Origin: JALZUR01 sp965205365
GTDB lineage: Bacteria; Bdellovibrionota; Bdellovibrionia; Bdellovibrionales; UBA1609
Direction: 5' to 3'
DNA: 64,000 nt
Assembly: GCA_965205365.1 (NCBI GenBank)
Contig: CBDBGT010000011.1
Span: 186,001 to 250,000 of the forward strand
Of this stretch, positions 55,178-64,000 are shown in pieces (the first letter of the stretch is position 1; each line of letters opens with the position of its first letter). Below the pieces are notes generated by a model. The model was given only the letters and a program-made list of their open reading frames with translations, was not told where the DNA came from and made no database searches. The position numbers were made by a program, and so were the translations under genes.

Positions 55178-55606
55178 TTAAATCACACTACCTTTAATGT
55201 TCTTAATATCTACTATCAAAGACTTTAAATCATCCTGAAAATTATCAAGTTTATTTGTTAAAGAGAGTATTTTCTTTTGTTTTTTTTCTTTTTTCCAGTA
55301 TTTTAAAGCCCTTTGAGTGCCTGAAATTGAAAATTTATCTACATAAAGAAATTTTCTAATTATAAGTAACAGCTCAATCTCCCTTCTAGTATACATTCTT
55401 TGGTTATTATTAGATTTTTTGGGTTTTAAACCTTGAAACTCAGACTCCCAATACCTTAAAACATGTTTTTTAAGACCAAGCATGTTTGAAATTTCACCAA
55501 TTTTAAATGCCATCTTATTGGGCACTAAACTTAACAACACCTCTAAGTCAGCAGCATAGTCTTTATCTAACTTAACACCCTCAGAAGCCAATGAAATAGT
55601 TTCCAT
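55178..55606 (-). CDS. MerR-family transcriptional regulator
   Basis: A 142-residue protein. The MerR winged helix is visible in FKIGEISNMLGLKKHVLRYW and RMYTRREIELLLIIRKFLY, followed by a helical tail with no metal-binding cysteines. It is the small HTH type often found right after ihfA in pheST-ihfA operons. Its ATG overlaps the ihfA stop as TAATG, so translation is coupled. Confidence 0.88.
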   Translation of the reverse strand: METISLASEGVKLDKDYAADLEVLLSLVPNKMAFKIGEISNMLGLKKHVLRYWESEFQGLKPKKSNNNQRMYTRREIELLLIIRKFLYVDKFSISGTQRALKYWKKEKKQKKILSLTNKLDNFQDDLKSLIVDIKNIKGSVI

Positions 55607-55929
55607 TATTTACCTCCTTCACTGTTGATTTTTTCTTTTAAAATTTGACTAGATTTAAAAGTTAAAACCCTTCTTTCTGAAATTATAATTTGTTCACCTG
55701 TTTGAGGGTTTCTTCCTTTTCTTGGTTTTTTATCATTCACTACAAAATTTCCAAAACCTGAAATTTTAACTTTATCACCTGCAATTAATTTTAATTTAAT
55801 TTCTGCAAAAATAGATTCAACAAACTCTCCAGCTTCTTTTTTTGAAAACCCAATTTTTTCATAAACACTCTCAACTAAATCTAATTTAGTAATTGTTTTT
55901 CCTTTTTCAAATCCTTGCTCATTAACCAT
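55606..55929 (-). CDS. ihfA: Integration host factor alpha subunit
   Basis: HU/IHF-family DNA-bending protein of 107 residues. ITKLDLVESVYEKIGFSKKE is the dimerisation helix pair, and GFGNFVVNDKKPRKGRNPQT leads into the DNA-inserting arm with its Asn-Pro. The location after pheT matches the E. coli ihfA position, which supports IHF-alpha over HU. GGAGG lies before the ATG. Confidence 0.88.
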   Translation of the reverse strand: MVNEQGFEKGKTITKLDLVESVYEKIGFSKKEAGEFVESIFAEIKLKLIAGDKVKISGFGNFVVNDKKPRKGRNPQTGEQIIISERRVLTFKSSQILKEKINSEGGK

Positions 55930-55962
55930 AAACCTCCCTATTTAATATTACTTATATTCTAC

Positions 55963-58350
55963 CTATAAACTTGCTAATTCTCCTAGTATTTTCTTTTGCA
56001 TAGTCTTTAACTCCTCTTCAGATAAAGTTCTATCTTTTGCTTGAAATCTACCCTTAAATGTCACTGAGATTTTACCTTCTGGAATATTATTTCCTTGATA
56101 AATATCGTGTACTTGAAGGCTTTTAAAAATTCCACCTGTTATTTTTCTAACTCTTTTAAGAATTTCATTGTATGAAAAGTTTTGATCTACAGTTATTGAA
56201 AAATCTCTTTCAACAATAGGAAATCTTGAAAATGCGCTAAATTTCTTAGGTCTAGGTTGCCCTTTTAAAAACTGATCCAAATTAATCTCAAAACCACAGA
56301 AATTTGCAGGAACTTTATTTTCTTTAGCTATTTTTGGATTTAAAGAAAAAATATAGCCAATTTCCTTACTTTCAACAAAAAGCCTTGCAGATAAATTAGG
56401 ATGAAAAGCACTCATAACCTTATCACCCAAATCATCAGCTCTCCATTTAAAAACTCCCCATACCTTAAAAAGCTCAGAAACTAATCCCATAAGTTGCTCA
56501 AGAGTATAAGAAACTTTTTGATCTTGCATCCAAATTCCACCACATAAATAGTTAGTTTCTGTATATTTATTATCCTTTGATTTAAAGTGAGCTTTTCCAA
56601 TTTCAAAAATTTTTCCAGATTTAGTTCCAATCCTCCAATTTCTAATATAATTTGAAACAAACTGAGGAAACATTGATGTTCTCATTTTTGAAAGGTCTAA
56701 GCTTAATGGATTTTGAATATCTACTATTTTTTTATCTCCTTCACCCATTAAAGGCAAGATTTCATTGCCCCAAAAAGCTTCTTGCTCATTTGAATAAAAA
56801 TTATAATGAACAGTCTCATTAAAACCCAAACCTAATAAATTAAATCTTAAAATTTTTAAATTATTATAATCAGAATTTTCATTTTGTGGACAAGTCGAAA
56901 ATCTAGGCAATACTTCTGGAATATTATTATATCCTATAATTCTTCCAATTTCTTCAACTAAATCCTCTTTAATCTCAATATCCCAACGATATTTAGTAGG
57001 TTTAACGCTCCACACACCATCTTTAAACAAGGTTTTAAAACCCAAACTTGAAAAACATTTTTCAACTTCTTTTTCTTCAACACTAAACCCTAAACGTTGA
57101 TTAATATATTCTTGTAAAACAAAAATTACTTTAGTCTCTTTCTTATTAGGATATGATTCAACAATTTCTTTACTCAGGCTACCTCCAGCTATTTTTAAAA
57201 CAAGGGCCACTGCTTCAGCCAAACATTTATCCACATTTGACTCATCTGTTCCTCTTGCAAATCTATACGCTGAATCTGTATCAATACCTAAAGACCGTGA
57301 TGTTCTTCTCACTCCTGAGGGAGTAAAATGTGCAGCTTCAATAAAAATATTCTTAGTTTTTTCTGTAACTCCAGAATTCTTTCCACCAAGAACTCCTGCT
57401 AAAGCAATAGGTCCTTTAGAATCTCTAATAGTCAACTCTTCACCACTTAAAATATACTTAGTTCCATGAAGGCTTAAAAAGCTTTCACCACTTACAGCAT
57501 TATCAATTGTAATAGTATTTCCATTAACTAAGTCTACATCAAATCCATGAAGAGGTTGACCACTATCTATCATTATATAATTTGTAATATCCACTACATT
57601 ATTAATAGCGTTTATTCCTACTGACTCAAGTTTCTTAACTAACCATTCTGGACTAGGCCCTATTTTAACACCAAAGACCATTTGTCCCATATAACGAGGA
57701 CAAAGTCTTGAATTTTTTAAAGCTATTGAAATAGATTCTCTTTCTTCAAATTTTAAAGATTTTAAAATCACTTTTTCTTTTAATGGACGCTTAAAAAGTG
57801 TTGAAATTTCTCGAGCCAAACCTAAATGACTTAAACAATCAGCTCTATTTGGTGTAACATTCACTTCAAAAGTCACATCATCACAACCATAGTACTTAGA
57901 AAAGAAACCTCCAACAGGAGCATCTTTAGGAAGAACTAAAATACCCTCAGTTTTTTTATCCGTTAAACCTAATTCAGCTTTAGAACAAAGCATACCAAAA
58001 CTTTCAACTCCTCTTATTTTAGATTTTTTAATCTTAAAATTCCCAGGAAGAACAGCTCCTATGGTTGCTACACAAACTTTATCATCTTTTTTATAGTTTT
58101 TTGCTCCACAAATAATTTTTAAAACTTCTTCTCCTATATTAACACTACAATATGTTAATTTTTCTGCATTAGGATGTTTTTCTAATTTTTCAATTTTTCC
58201 AATTATAACATTTTTAAAATTTTCTCCTTGTGAACTTACTTCTTCAACTTCTAAACCCACAGCTGTAAGTCTATCTGCAAGTGCTCTTGGTTTATCAAAA
58301 AAATCAGAAACATCAATATGATCGCTTAACCATTTTAAAGATACTTTCAT
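55963..58350 (-). CDS. pheT: Phenylalanyl-tRNA synthetase beta subunit
   Basis: The large editing and structural subunit, 795 residues, normal length. It contains an N-terminal tRNA-binding EMAP-like domain (GKIEKLEKHPNAEKLTYCSV), the B3/B4 editing domain (FEVNVTPNRADCLSHLGLAR), the B5 domain and a C-terminal anticodon-binding domain (FSAFSRFPIVERDFSITVD). Its ATG overlaps the pheS stop. Confidence 0.95.
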   Translation of the reverse strand: MKVSLKWLSDHIDVSDFFDKPRALADRLTAVGLEVEEVSSQGENFKNVIIGKIEKLEKHPNAEKLTYCSVNIGEEVLKIICGAKNYKKDDKVCVATIGAVLPGNFKIKKSKIRGVESFGMLCSKAELGLTDKKTEGILVLPKDAPVGGFFSKYYGCDDVTFEVNVTPNRADCLSHLGLAREISTLFKRPLKEKVILKSLKFEERESISIALKNSRLCPRYMGQMVFGVKIGPSPEWLVKKLESVGINAINNVVDITNYIMIDSGQPLHGFDVDLVNGNTITIDNAVSGESFLSLHGTKYILSGEELTIRDSKGPIALAGVLGGKNSGVTEKTKNIFIEAAHFTPSGVRRTSRSLGIDTDSAYRFARGTDESNVDKCLAEAVALVLKIAGGSLSKEIVESYPNKKETKVIFVLQEYINQRLGFSVEEKEVEKCFSSLGFKTLFKDGVWSVKPTKYRWDIEIKEDLVEEIGRIIGYNNIPEVLPRFSTCPQNENSDYNNLKILRFNLLGLGFNETVHYNFYSNEQEAFWGNEILPLMGEGDKKIVDIQNPLSLDLSKMRTSMFPQFVSNYIRNWRIGTKSGKIFEIGKAHFKSKDNKYTETNYLCGGIWMQDQKVSYTLEQLMGLVSELFKVWGVFKWRADDLGDKVMSAFHPNLSARLFVESKEIGYIFSLNPKIAKENKVPANFCGFEINLDQFLKGQPRPKKFSAFSRFPIVERDFSITVDQNFSYNEILKRVRKITGGIFKSLQVHDIYQGNNIPEGKISVTFKGRFQAKDRTLSEEELKTMQKKILGELASL

Positions 58351-59381
58351 TAAAATTGCTCCAAAAAATTAATTAAATTTTCATTAAATAATTTAATATC
58401 ATCTATACCATATTTAATCATAGCCATCCTTTCAGCACCAAAACCAAAGGCCAAACCCTGCCACTCTTCACTATCAATTCTACAATTCGTTAAAACATTA
58501 GGATGAATAAGTCCACACCCACCAATTTCAATCCAGCCCGTGTTAGAACAAACCCTACAACCTTTTCCGCCACAAAGAGGGCAGGTACAGTCTACTTCTG
58601 CAGAAGGCTCTGTAAATGGAAAAAAACTTGGTCTAAACCTTGTTCTTGTTTTTTTGCCAAAAAGCTCCCTTACAAAATACCCTATAACCCCTTTTAAATG
58701 GGACATTGAAATATTCTTATCTACATAAAGGCCTTCAATTTGATTAAAATTTGGTGAATGGCTAATATCTGAATCACACCTAAAAACTGAACCTGGAGCT
58801 AATATTCGAAGAGGCAGGGGTTCATTTTCTAATGTTCTAACCTGAATGGGTGATGTGTGAGTTCTTAACACATAGTCAGAATCAATATAAAAAGTATCTT
58901 GCATATCGCGAGCAGGATGATCTTTTGGAAAATTCAATTTTGAAAAATTATTTTCATTACTTTCAATATGAGGACCTGTTCTTACAGAAAACCCAATTTT
59001 TGAAAGTATACTCACCATCTCATCAGTAATCTTTGTAATTGGGTGCTGACTTCCTAAAATTTTTCTTTTTCTAGGAATTGAAAAATTAAATGTTTCTTTT
59101 AAGATGACTAAATCAAGTTCAACCCTATTTAACTCTTCTTCTCTAGCTTCATAGGCTTTTAACAGTTCTTGTTTTTTAACATTCACAATTTTCCCAGCTT
59201 CTGGACGATCTTTTTTAGGCAACTCACCTAAACCTTTTAAAATAGAAGTAAACTCTCCCTGTTTGCCAAAGTACTTTACTTTAACTTCATACAGTGAACT
59301 AGAATCCACAGCTTGATTGATCTGAGTTAAAGCATTAGAATAGTTCTCTTCAACTAACTGATTAATTTTTTCTGGTAACAT
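58350..59381 (-). CDS. pheS: Phenylalanyl-tRNA synthetase alpha subunit
   Basis: The catalytic subunit, 343 residues. Motif 2 (TSPIQVRTLE, PGSVFRCD), FNQIEGLYVD, FRPSFFPFTEPSAEVD and motif 3 (GFGAERMAMIKYGIDD) are all present. A CPLCGGKGCRVC insertion forms a probable zinc knuckle before IEIGGCGLIHP, as in the pheS of some other bacteria. No phenylalanine-rich leader peptide is visible upstream, so E. coli-type attenuation is not indicated. Confidence 0.95.
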   Translation of the reverse strand: MLPEKINQLVEENYSNALTQINQAVDSSSLYEVKVKYFGKQGEFTSILKGLGELPKKDRPEAGKIVNVKKQELLKAYEAREEELNRVELDLVILKETFNFSIPRKRKILGSQHPITKITDEMVSILSKIGFSVRTGPHIESNENNFSKLNFPKDHPARDMQDTFYIDSDYVLRTHTSPIQVRTLENEPLPLRILAPGSVFRCDSDISHSPNFNQIEGLYVDKNISMSHLKGVIGYFVRELFGKKTRTRFRPSFFPFTEPSAEVDCTCPLCGGKGCRVCSNTGWIEIGGCGLIHPNVLTNCRIDSEEWQGLAFGFGAERMAMIKYGIDDIKLFNENLINFLEQF

Positions 59382-59451
59382 ACTTAAAATATTGGATTAT
59401 TTTTAATTTTATGGCAACTTAATCTTGTAATATTTAAGGTGGTAAAGACCT

Positions 59452-60156
59452 ATGAAAATCATTAAAAGTGCTCAAAATCCAATCTTTAAAATGCTAAAAT
59501 CTTTAATGACATCAAAGGGCATTAAAAAAGAGAAGCTTTTTTTAGCAACTGGTCAACATATCACCCATGAAGTTAAGGAATTAGGCATAAATTTTAAAAG
59601 TATACATTTTTTAGAAAAAGAAGATCCTGATTATTTATTAAACAAAGAGCTTTTTGAACAACTTTCTACTCTCAACTTAAAACTGCCTATTTATCTACTA
59701 AAAGCTCCTAAACTCAAATCTTTTAACTTTAACAAAGAGCCCAAAGGAATTGAAGTCATTTTACCCGTTGGGGATCCAAAAAACCTTGGTGCACTTATTC
59801 GCACTTGCTTAGCCTTCTCAGTGAAAAAAATAATTCTTCTTAAAGAAGCTTCAAACCCTTTTCTACAAGATGTTATAAGAACCTCTAGTGGAAGTGTTTT
59901 AAAAGCACCTCTTTTTTTAGGTCCTAGTATAAAAGCTCTTAACAGTGAAAACTTTTACTCTTTAGATAAATCCGGAGTTTCTATAAAAACCTGTGGTCTA
60001 AAGGGAAAAAACCTTCGTCTTCTTTTAGGGGAAGAAGGGGGACATATACCCAAAGAATTTTTAAAAAATTCTTTAAGTATACCTATTTCTTCTCACGTTG
60101 AATCTCTTAATGTGAACTCTTGTTTATCCATTGCGCTTTATGAATTAAGCGTTTAA
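59452..60156 (+). CDS. TrmH/SpoU-family RNA methyltransferase
   Basis: A SPOUT 2'-O-ribose methyltransferase acting on rRNA or tRNA, 234 residues. The N-terminal substrate-binding region (residues 1-90) precedes the knot domain with PVGDPKNLGALIRTCLAF (motif 1), LLLGEEGGHIPKEF (motif 2) and VESLNVNSCLSIALYEL (motif 3). Target position cannot be assigned. It is divergent from pheS. Confidence 0.88.
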   Translation: MKIIKSAQNPIFKMLKSLMTSKGIKKEKLFLATGQHITHEVKELGINFKSIHFLEKEDPDYLLNKELFEQLSTLNLKLPIYLLKAPKLKSFNFNKEPKGIEVILPVGDPKNLGALIRTCLAFSVKKIILLKEASNPFLQDVIRTSSGSVLKAPLFLGPSIKALNSENFYSLDKSGVSIKTCGLKGKNLRLLLGEEGGHIPKEFLKNSLSIPISSHVESLNVNSCLSIALYELSV

Positions 60157-60188
60157 TTACAGTCTTTTCTTCTTATATCTTATGTTAA

Positions 60189-61061
60189 TTAAAATGTTAA
60201 AATTTTTGAGCATGTTTTTAATGCATTAGCTTCATTTTCTTTTTTCCAAATAGATAACAAATAACCTCCCATTCCAGACCCTGTAGGTTTAACAGCCAAA
60301 GCACCAGCATTTTTTAGTTCCTTTATTTTTTCAAACATTTGAAGGGTGATTAGGCCCCACTGATTAAAAATTTTATTTGCTGATTTTATACTTATTATTA
60401 AGAGTTCTAAATTATTCTCCTCTAAAGCCTTAACTATATTTTTTGAAGCTTTATCCATACTTATATCTAAAGACTGTACAAGTTTCTTATTTTTTATTTT
60501 AAGACTTTCAACCTTTTGTATACAAACTTCTGTTTCACTAATTTCATTTGTATCTGATAAGGCAAATATAACGTTTTTAAAATTAGTTTTAATTTTTTTA
60601 ATAGGTTTTCCTCTTAAATATGAGCACGGTCCAGAACTTAAACACCCAGCTATATCTACACCACTACTGTCTCCATGAAACATATTTTCTAATTCCATAG
60701 CAAATGAGAACAATCCCTCTTCTTTTATAAAAGATAAAAAATTCATAACTCTAGAAATAAATATAGAAACTGCAGCTGATCCTCCAAGTCCTTTACCCAA
60801 TGGAACCATAGATTCAATTTTAATTTTTACTTTTAAGTCATTTTTCTTTCTATTTAGAATACTTAGCGCTTTATCAAAAGTCCCTTCAAATAAAATTTGA
60901 TAAGGAAACACTTTTTCAGAATATGAAAGTATAAACTCATTTGATGCTTCAATATCATATTTAAAACTATGTAATTTAAAGGGCGCAACAACAGCCATCC
61001 CTCCTCTTAATACGGAATGTTCTCCACATAAAATAACTTTTGAAAAAATCTGATCTTTCAT
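60189..61061 (-). CDS. mvk: Mevalonate kinase
   Basis: GHMP kinase that phosphorylates mevalonate, 290 residues. KVILCGEHSVLRGGMAVVAP is motif 1, PLGKGLGGSAAVSIFI the ATP-binding motif 2 and KPTGSGMGGYLLS motif 3. The order and spacing fit mevalonate kinase. It ends the leftward mevalonate cluster, 6 bases after the decarboxylase gene. Confidence 0.85.
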   Translation of the reverse strand: MKDQIFSKVILCGEHSVLRGGMAVVAPFKLHSFKYDIEASNEFILSYSEKVFPYQILFEGTFDKALSILNRKKNDLKVKIKIESMVPLGKGLGGSAAVSIFISRVMNFLSFIKEEGLFSFAMELENMFHGDSSGVDIAGCLSSGPCSYLRGKPIKKIKTNFKNVIFALSDTNEISETEVCIQKVESLKIKNKKLVQSLDISMDKASKNIVKALEENNLELLIISIKSANKIFNQWGLITLQMFEKIKELKNAGALAVKPTGSGMGGYLLSIWKKENEANALKTCSKILTF

Positions 61062-61067
61062 AATTTT

Positions 61068-62042
61068 CTAAATTTTATCCGTATAAACTTTAAATCCACA
61101 ATCTAAATAATGATCTTTTATTTTTTTTGCCATAGAAAGTTGCTCTACCCTAAAAAGAAGATGTACATTAGGCCCAGCGTCCATAGTAACAATAGGTCCA
61201 TCGCCAGCTTTTCTCCAACTAGACCTTATGTATTGAAGAACTCCCATGGAGCCTTCATTCATATAACCAAAATTGGGGTTAGATGTTTCAAAAAGAGCAT
61301 GCATATCCCAAAACTCACTCCAACACAATTCAAATGCACTCCTCCAATTATTTACATTCAAAGTTTGTATAAGTAACATCATACGAGTCCTTACTCTATC
61401 TTCTCTACCTGAATAAAGAAGGCTAGAGCTTATATTCTTATGAGCTTGTGAAGACGGTATTTTTTTTCTAGTATTGTCTGTAATTACAGCCATATGAAGA
61501 AGGTTTCCTTGTGGAAAAACTATTTCAGACACCACCTCATTAGTCCATAGACACCAAGAGTTAAAAAATGACCTACATGAAGACCCTGAGCCTTGACGAC
61601 TTAAACCTGCTATCTCATTTATACCTGGAATTGATGTATTGTTTATTTCAGAAAAAGCTTGTACTGAGACCTTAGTCAAGGCAGCAAAACTTGAAGCTGA
61701 GCTTGCTAGACCACAGTTTTTAGGAAAATTATTTGTTGATCTAACAACAAAATTTTTCTTTATATTAAATTTTTCTTTAATAAACTTAAAATGTTTTAAA
61801 TATCTTTGTGATTCTTTTAATTCAAGCTGCAATTTAAAATACCCATCATGATTTAAAGGCTCCCAAGAATCTTGAATACAATCAGTTATTTCAAGTTCAA
61901 CTTTAGTCAGTAAATGTGGCAATGTATAAGAAAGTGATGAATTTTTAGGAATATTAAGGTTCTCATCTTTCTTACCCATATACTTAATTAGTGCTATATT
62001 AGACGGCGCTTTAGCACTCCATTTTTTCTTATCCATTTTCAT
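61068..62042 (-). CDS. mvaD: Diphosphomevalonate decarboxylase
   Basis: Converts mevalonate diphosphate to isopentenyl diphosphate, 324 residues. APSNIALIKYMGKKDENLN is the hallmark N-terminal motif, FPKNCGLASSASSFAALT the ATP loop and MDAGPNVHLL the C-terminal catalytic segment with its Asp. It overlaps the upstream phosphomevalonate kinase gene by 14 bases. Confidence 0.92.
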   Translation of the reverse strand: MKMDKKKWSAKAPSNIALIKYMGKKDENLNIPKNSSLSYTLPHLLTKVELEITDCIQDSWEPLNHDGYFKLQLELKESQRYLKHFKFIKEKFNIKKNFVVRSTNNFPKNCGLASSASSFAALTKVSVQAFSEINNTSIPGINEIAGLSRQGSGSSCRSFFNSWCLWTNEVVSEIVFPQGNLLHMAVITDNTRKKIPSSQAHKNISSSLLYSGREDRVRTRMMLLIQTLNVNNWRSAFELCWSEFWDMHALFETSNPNFGYMNEGSMGVLQYIRSSWRKAGDGPIVTMDAGPNVHLLFRVEQLSMAKKIKDHYLDCGFKVYTDKI

Positions 62043-62859
62043 TTTTTATAAAACCTTTAAATATAACCTTTAAGCCTAAATCTTTACTCAACACCTGTCT
62101 ACAAACATACTCTTTTAAATTAGGCTTTACAAATACAGTTAAAACATCTGCTCCCATGGCGCCACAGCCACGAGATGTATCCACACCTTGTATTTGATTT
62201 ACTATATATATAAGCCTAGTTGTGTTTTTATGAAGTAAACCTTTTAGTTCCTGTTCTTTTGTAAATAAATTCACTGCCTTTAAAAAGTTTAAAGACTCTC
62301 CTGCTTTAAAAAAATCAATGGCTGTTTCAGCTATTGATTTTAAATTTTTTAAATTTTTTAAATAAATAATATCTAAATGAGTATGGGTTTTTACTTTATC
62401 TTTTGTTTTAAAAATCAAAACATCTAAATCTTTAAAAGCCCAGTTATATAAATTATGCGTTAATGGTTTTTTCTTATATTCTAAAATACCTTTTTTATAA
62501 TAAGACTGCACACATAAGTCAGCACCACTAGGTTTAGTTTTAATTTTTTGAAAATTTTTAAAATAAGCTTTTAGTATTTCATCTATACCAGCATCAGGAA
62601 ATACACTTTTATATGCTGCTAAATATTCTGCCGTTGAACTGCCAAAACCACCTGATTTGTCATGTGGATCAGAAAAACTAAAATTTTGTTTTTTATTATT
62701 TTTTTTTAAAAATTTGCCAGCAGGACTTTCTGGATGAAGGATTTTATTAGGAGTTTTATTCTGTACTATAAAAAATGGTTCATGTCCAAGAACCAAAGCT
62801 CTTCCATTATTTAAAACAGAGTATTCACCCATTAAAAATGTTTTACTGGGTATATTCAC
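62029..62859 (-). CDS. GHMP kinase, probable phosphomevalonate kinase
   Basis: A 276-residue GHMP kinase between HMG-CoA reductase and the decarboxylase gene, the expected site of phosphomevalonate kinase. KTFLMGEYSVLNNGRALVLG is motif 1, GGFGSSTAEYLAAYKSVF the ATP loop, KPSGADLCVQ a conserved block and SRGCGAMGADVLTVF motif 3. It is shorter than the usual 330-450-residue phosphomevalonate kinases, so assignment leans on the neighbours. Confidence 0.75.
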   Translation of the reverse strand: MNIPSKTFLMGEYSVLNNGRALVLGHEPFFIVQNKTPNKILHPESPAGKFLKKNNKKQNFSFSDPHDKSGGFGSSTAEYLAAYKSVFPDAGIDEILKAYFKNFQKIKTKPSGADLCVQSYYKKGILEYKKKPLTHNLYNWAFKDLDVLIFKTKDKVKTHTHLDIIYLKNLKNLKSIAETAIDFFKAGESLNFLKAVNLFTKEQELKGLLHKNTTRLIYIVNQIQGVDTSRGCGAMGADVLTVFVKPNLKEYVCRQVLSKDLGLKVIFKGFIKNENG

Positions 62860-62886
62860 TTTTTATCCTCTTTAACTTTCCTAGTT

Positions 62887-64000
62887 TTAAGATCTTTTAA
62901 CCTTTAAAACTGAACGCATTTCAGTCAAAACCTCTTTAGCCTGAGATAAAGAGATTCTTTTTGTTATTTTTAAAACTTCTTCTAACCTCTTTTGTAAATG
63001 AGAAGTCTCATTATCTTTAGCTCCTGCTCCTAAGGCTAAATTTTTAATATGAAGCCTCATATGCCCTTCAATAATCCCAACCGTTGTAAGGGCTCTTAAG
63101 GCACCAAGGTTTTGAACTAAACCTACTGCAGCTATAACTCCAGCAAGGTCATCAACATTATTGGACCTAGTAAGCTTCATAGAAAGTTGTGCAAAAGGGT
63201 GAAGCCTTGTTACTCCTCCCACTGTTCCTATGGAAATTGGTATTTGCATAACACCTTTTAAAAGTCCTTTTAAAGGAATATCTTTATGAGGGGTAAATCT
63301 CCATGTAGCTAAAGATAAGTACTTTCCACTTCTAGAAGCATAAGAGTGAACTCCTGCTTCAACAGCTCTCCAATCATTTCCTGTAGCTATTAAAACAGCA
63401 TCAATAGCATTCATAATACCTTTATTATTAGTCGCTGCTCTATAAGAATCAACTTCTGCAAAATATGATGCTTCTTGTATCTTATGGCCAAGATTAGAAT
63501 CAACTTCAAATTCCACTGTAACTTCTGTCAAATTCGAGTCCATTAAATTTGACAAAATACACATAGTAGGAACCTCTAAAAGCTCAACCTTTAAAGTAGG
63601 CTGCATAAACTCACAGACCTGATTGATTATGTTTGCACCCATAGCTTCACATGTATCTACATAAACATGTATCACACCCATAAAACCTTTATCAGGACGC
63701 TGTACAACCCTAGGGACAAATCTTTTTACCCCACCACCTCTCTCAAATAAAGATTTAGCAATGGATTTATTACAAAGTTTAACCCAATCAACACTACTAA
63801 GTTTTACAGTTTTACAAAATTTTTCTTTATCTTTAATATGTGAAAACTGGATCTGTCCAATACCTTCACGAGAAATTCTATTTGTTCGAATAAATCCTTT
63901 ATTGTCATTAATCCATTTAGATGTTTTGCTTGCTGCTGCTATAATTGAAGTTTCTTCAACAGCTATGGGAACCAATATTTTTTTTCCATTAACTTTTAAA
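62887..64000 (-). CDS. mvaA: Hydroxymethylglutaryl-CoA reductase, class II, 5' end outside the window
   Basis: Makes mevalonate from HMG-CoA. The frame is open to the window edge (LKVNGKKILVPIAVEE), so the start is missing; at least 370 codons are present. EETSIIAAASKTSKW, DTCEAMGANIINQV, ATGNDWRAVEAGVHSYASRS and EGHMRLHIKNLALGAGA carry the catalytic Glu, the CoA-binding block and the catalytic His of bacterial class II enzymes. It is first in the leftward mevalonate cluster, with a 27-base gap to the next gene. Confidence 0.92.
   Translation of the reverse strand, partial: LKVNGKKILVPIAVEETSIIAAASKTSKWINDNKGFIRTNRISREGIGQIQFSHIKDKEKFCKTVKLSSVDWVKLCNKSIAKSLFERGGGVKRFVPRVVQRPDKGFMGVIHVYVDTCEAMGANIINQVCEFMQPTLKVELLEVPTMCILSNLMDSNLTEVTVEFEVDSNLGHKIQEASYFAEVDSYRAATNNKGIMNAIDAVLIATGNDWRAVEAGVHSYASRSGKYLSLATWRFTPHKDIPLKGLLKGVMQIPISIGTVGGVTRLHPFAQLSMKLTRSNNVDDLAGVIAAVGLVQNLGALRALTTVGIIEGHMRLHIKNLALGAGAKDNETSHLQKRLEEVLKITKRISLSQAKEVLTEMRSVLKVKRS

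Overview
The window is AT-rich (roughly 30% GC by eye) chromosomal DNA from a Gram-negative bacterium. Lipid A-type acylation (LpxL-like), a LolC/E-type permease, an OmpA-family outer-membrane protein and murein recycling (LdcA, Mpl) all point to two membranes. A complete-looking bacterial mevalonate pathway cluster, a TIGR02147-family protein and secreted proteins of the type abundant in Bdellovibrio relatives suggest Bdellovibrionota (an unusually AT-rich member). That placement is inference from gene content; no rRNA gene is present to confirm it.

Layout. 0-3.7 kb: class Ia ribonucleotide reductase (nrdA, nrdB) with a hairpin after it. 3.7-4.5 kb: transposase relics. 4.5-7.85 kb: a tight peptidoglycan-recycling operon, LD-carboxypeptidase, beta-lactamase-like serine hydrolase and Mpl ligase. 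7.85-9.25 kb: a decayed stretch holding a structured terminator/leader, a frameshifted NYN-domain gene and an IS66-type relic. 9.3-24.3 kb: housekeeping genes, including an acyl-CoA dehydrogenase, an M50 protease, scpA-scpB-psd, ridA, a LolC/E permease, the leftward gap-pgk-tpiA-ilvA-hisC run, a YebC-family gene, sufE and an LpxL-like acyltransferase. 24.3-30.8 kb: a leftward run ratA-like, tilS, ftsH, cdaA, cdaR, glmM, tsaE that joins cyclic-di-AMP synthesis to cell-wall precursor synthesis.

31.36-33.70 kb is a decayed ISL3-type element with an apparently intact IS982-type element nested in the end of its transposase gene. 33.9-38.7 kb: an OmpA-family protein with an unusual four-copy Gly/Tyr repeat, a Cys-rich protein, glpX, a thioesterase, a CDP-alcohol phosphatidyltransferase and tRNA-Gly. 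Between tRNA-Gly and the initiator tRNA (38.7-44.9 kb) lies an accessory island: a full IS481-type element on the left, a 41-bp end of a second copy abutting the tRNA on the right, an IS5-type relic, and a secreted-protein/regulator operon whose first gene has been split behind its signal peptide by an IS3-type element.

45.0-64.0 kb: a SNF2-family helicase, two exported proteins of unknown role, a beta-carbonic anhydrase with a strong sigma70-like promoter, an M1 aminopeptidase lipoprotein, pheS-pheT-ihfA-merR, an rRNA/tRNA methyltransferase, and the leftward mevalonate cluster (HMG-CoA reductase, cut by the window end, then phosphomevalonate kinase, diphosphomevalonate decarboxylase and mevalonate kinase). 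Core metabolism is ordinary. The unusual content is in the transposon-scarred stretches, the OmpA repeat protein and the split secreted gene with its palindromic upstream site.
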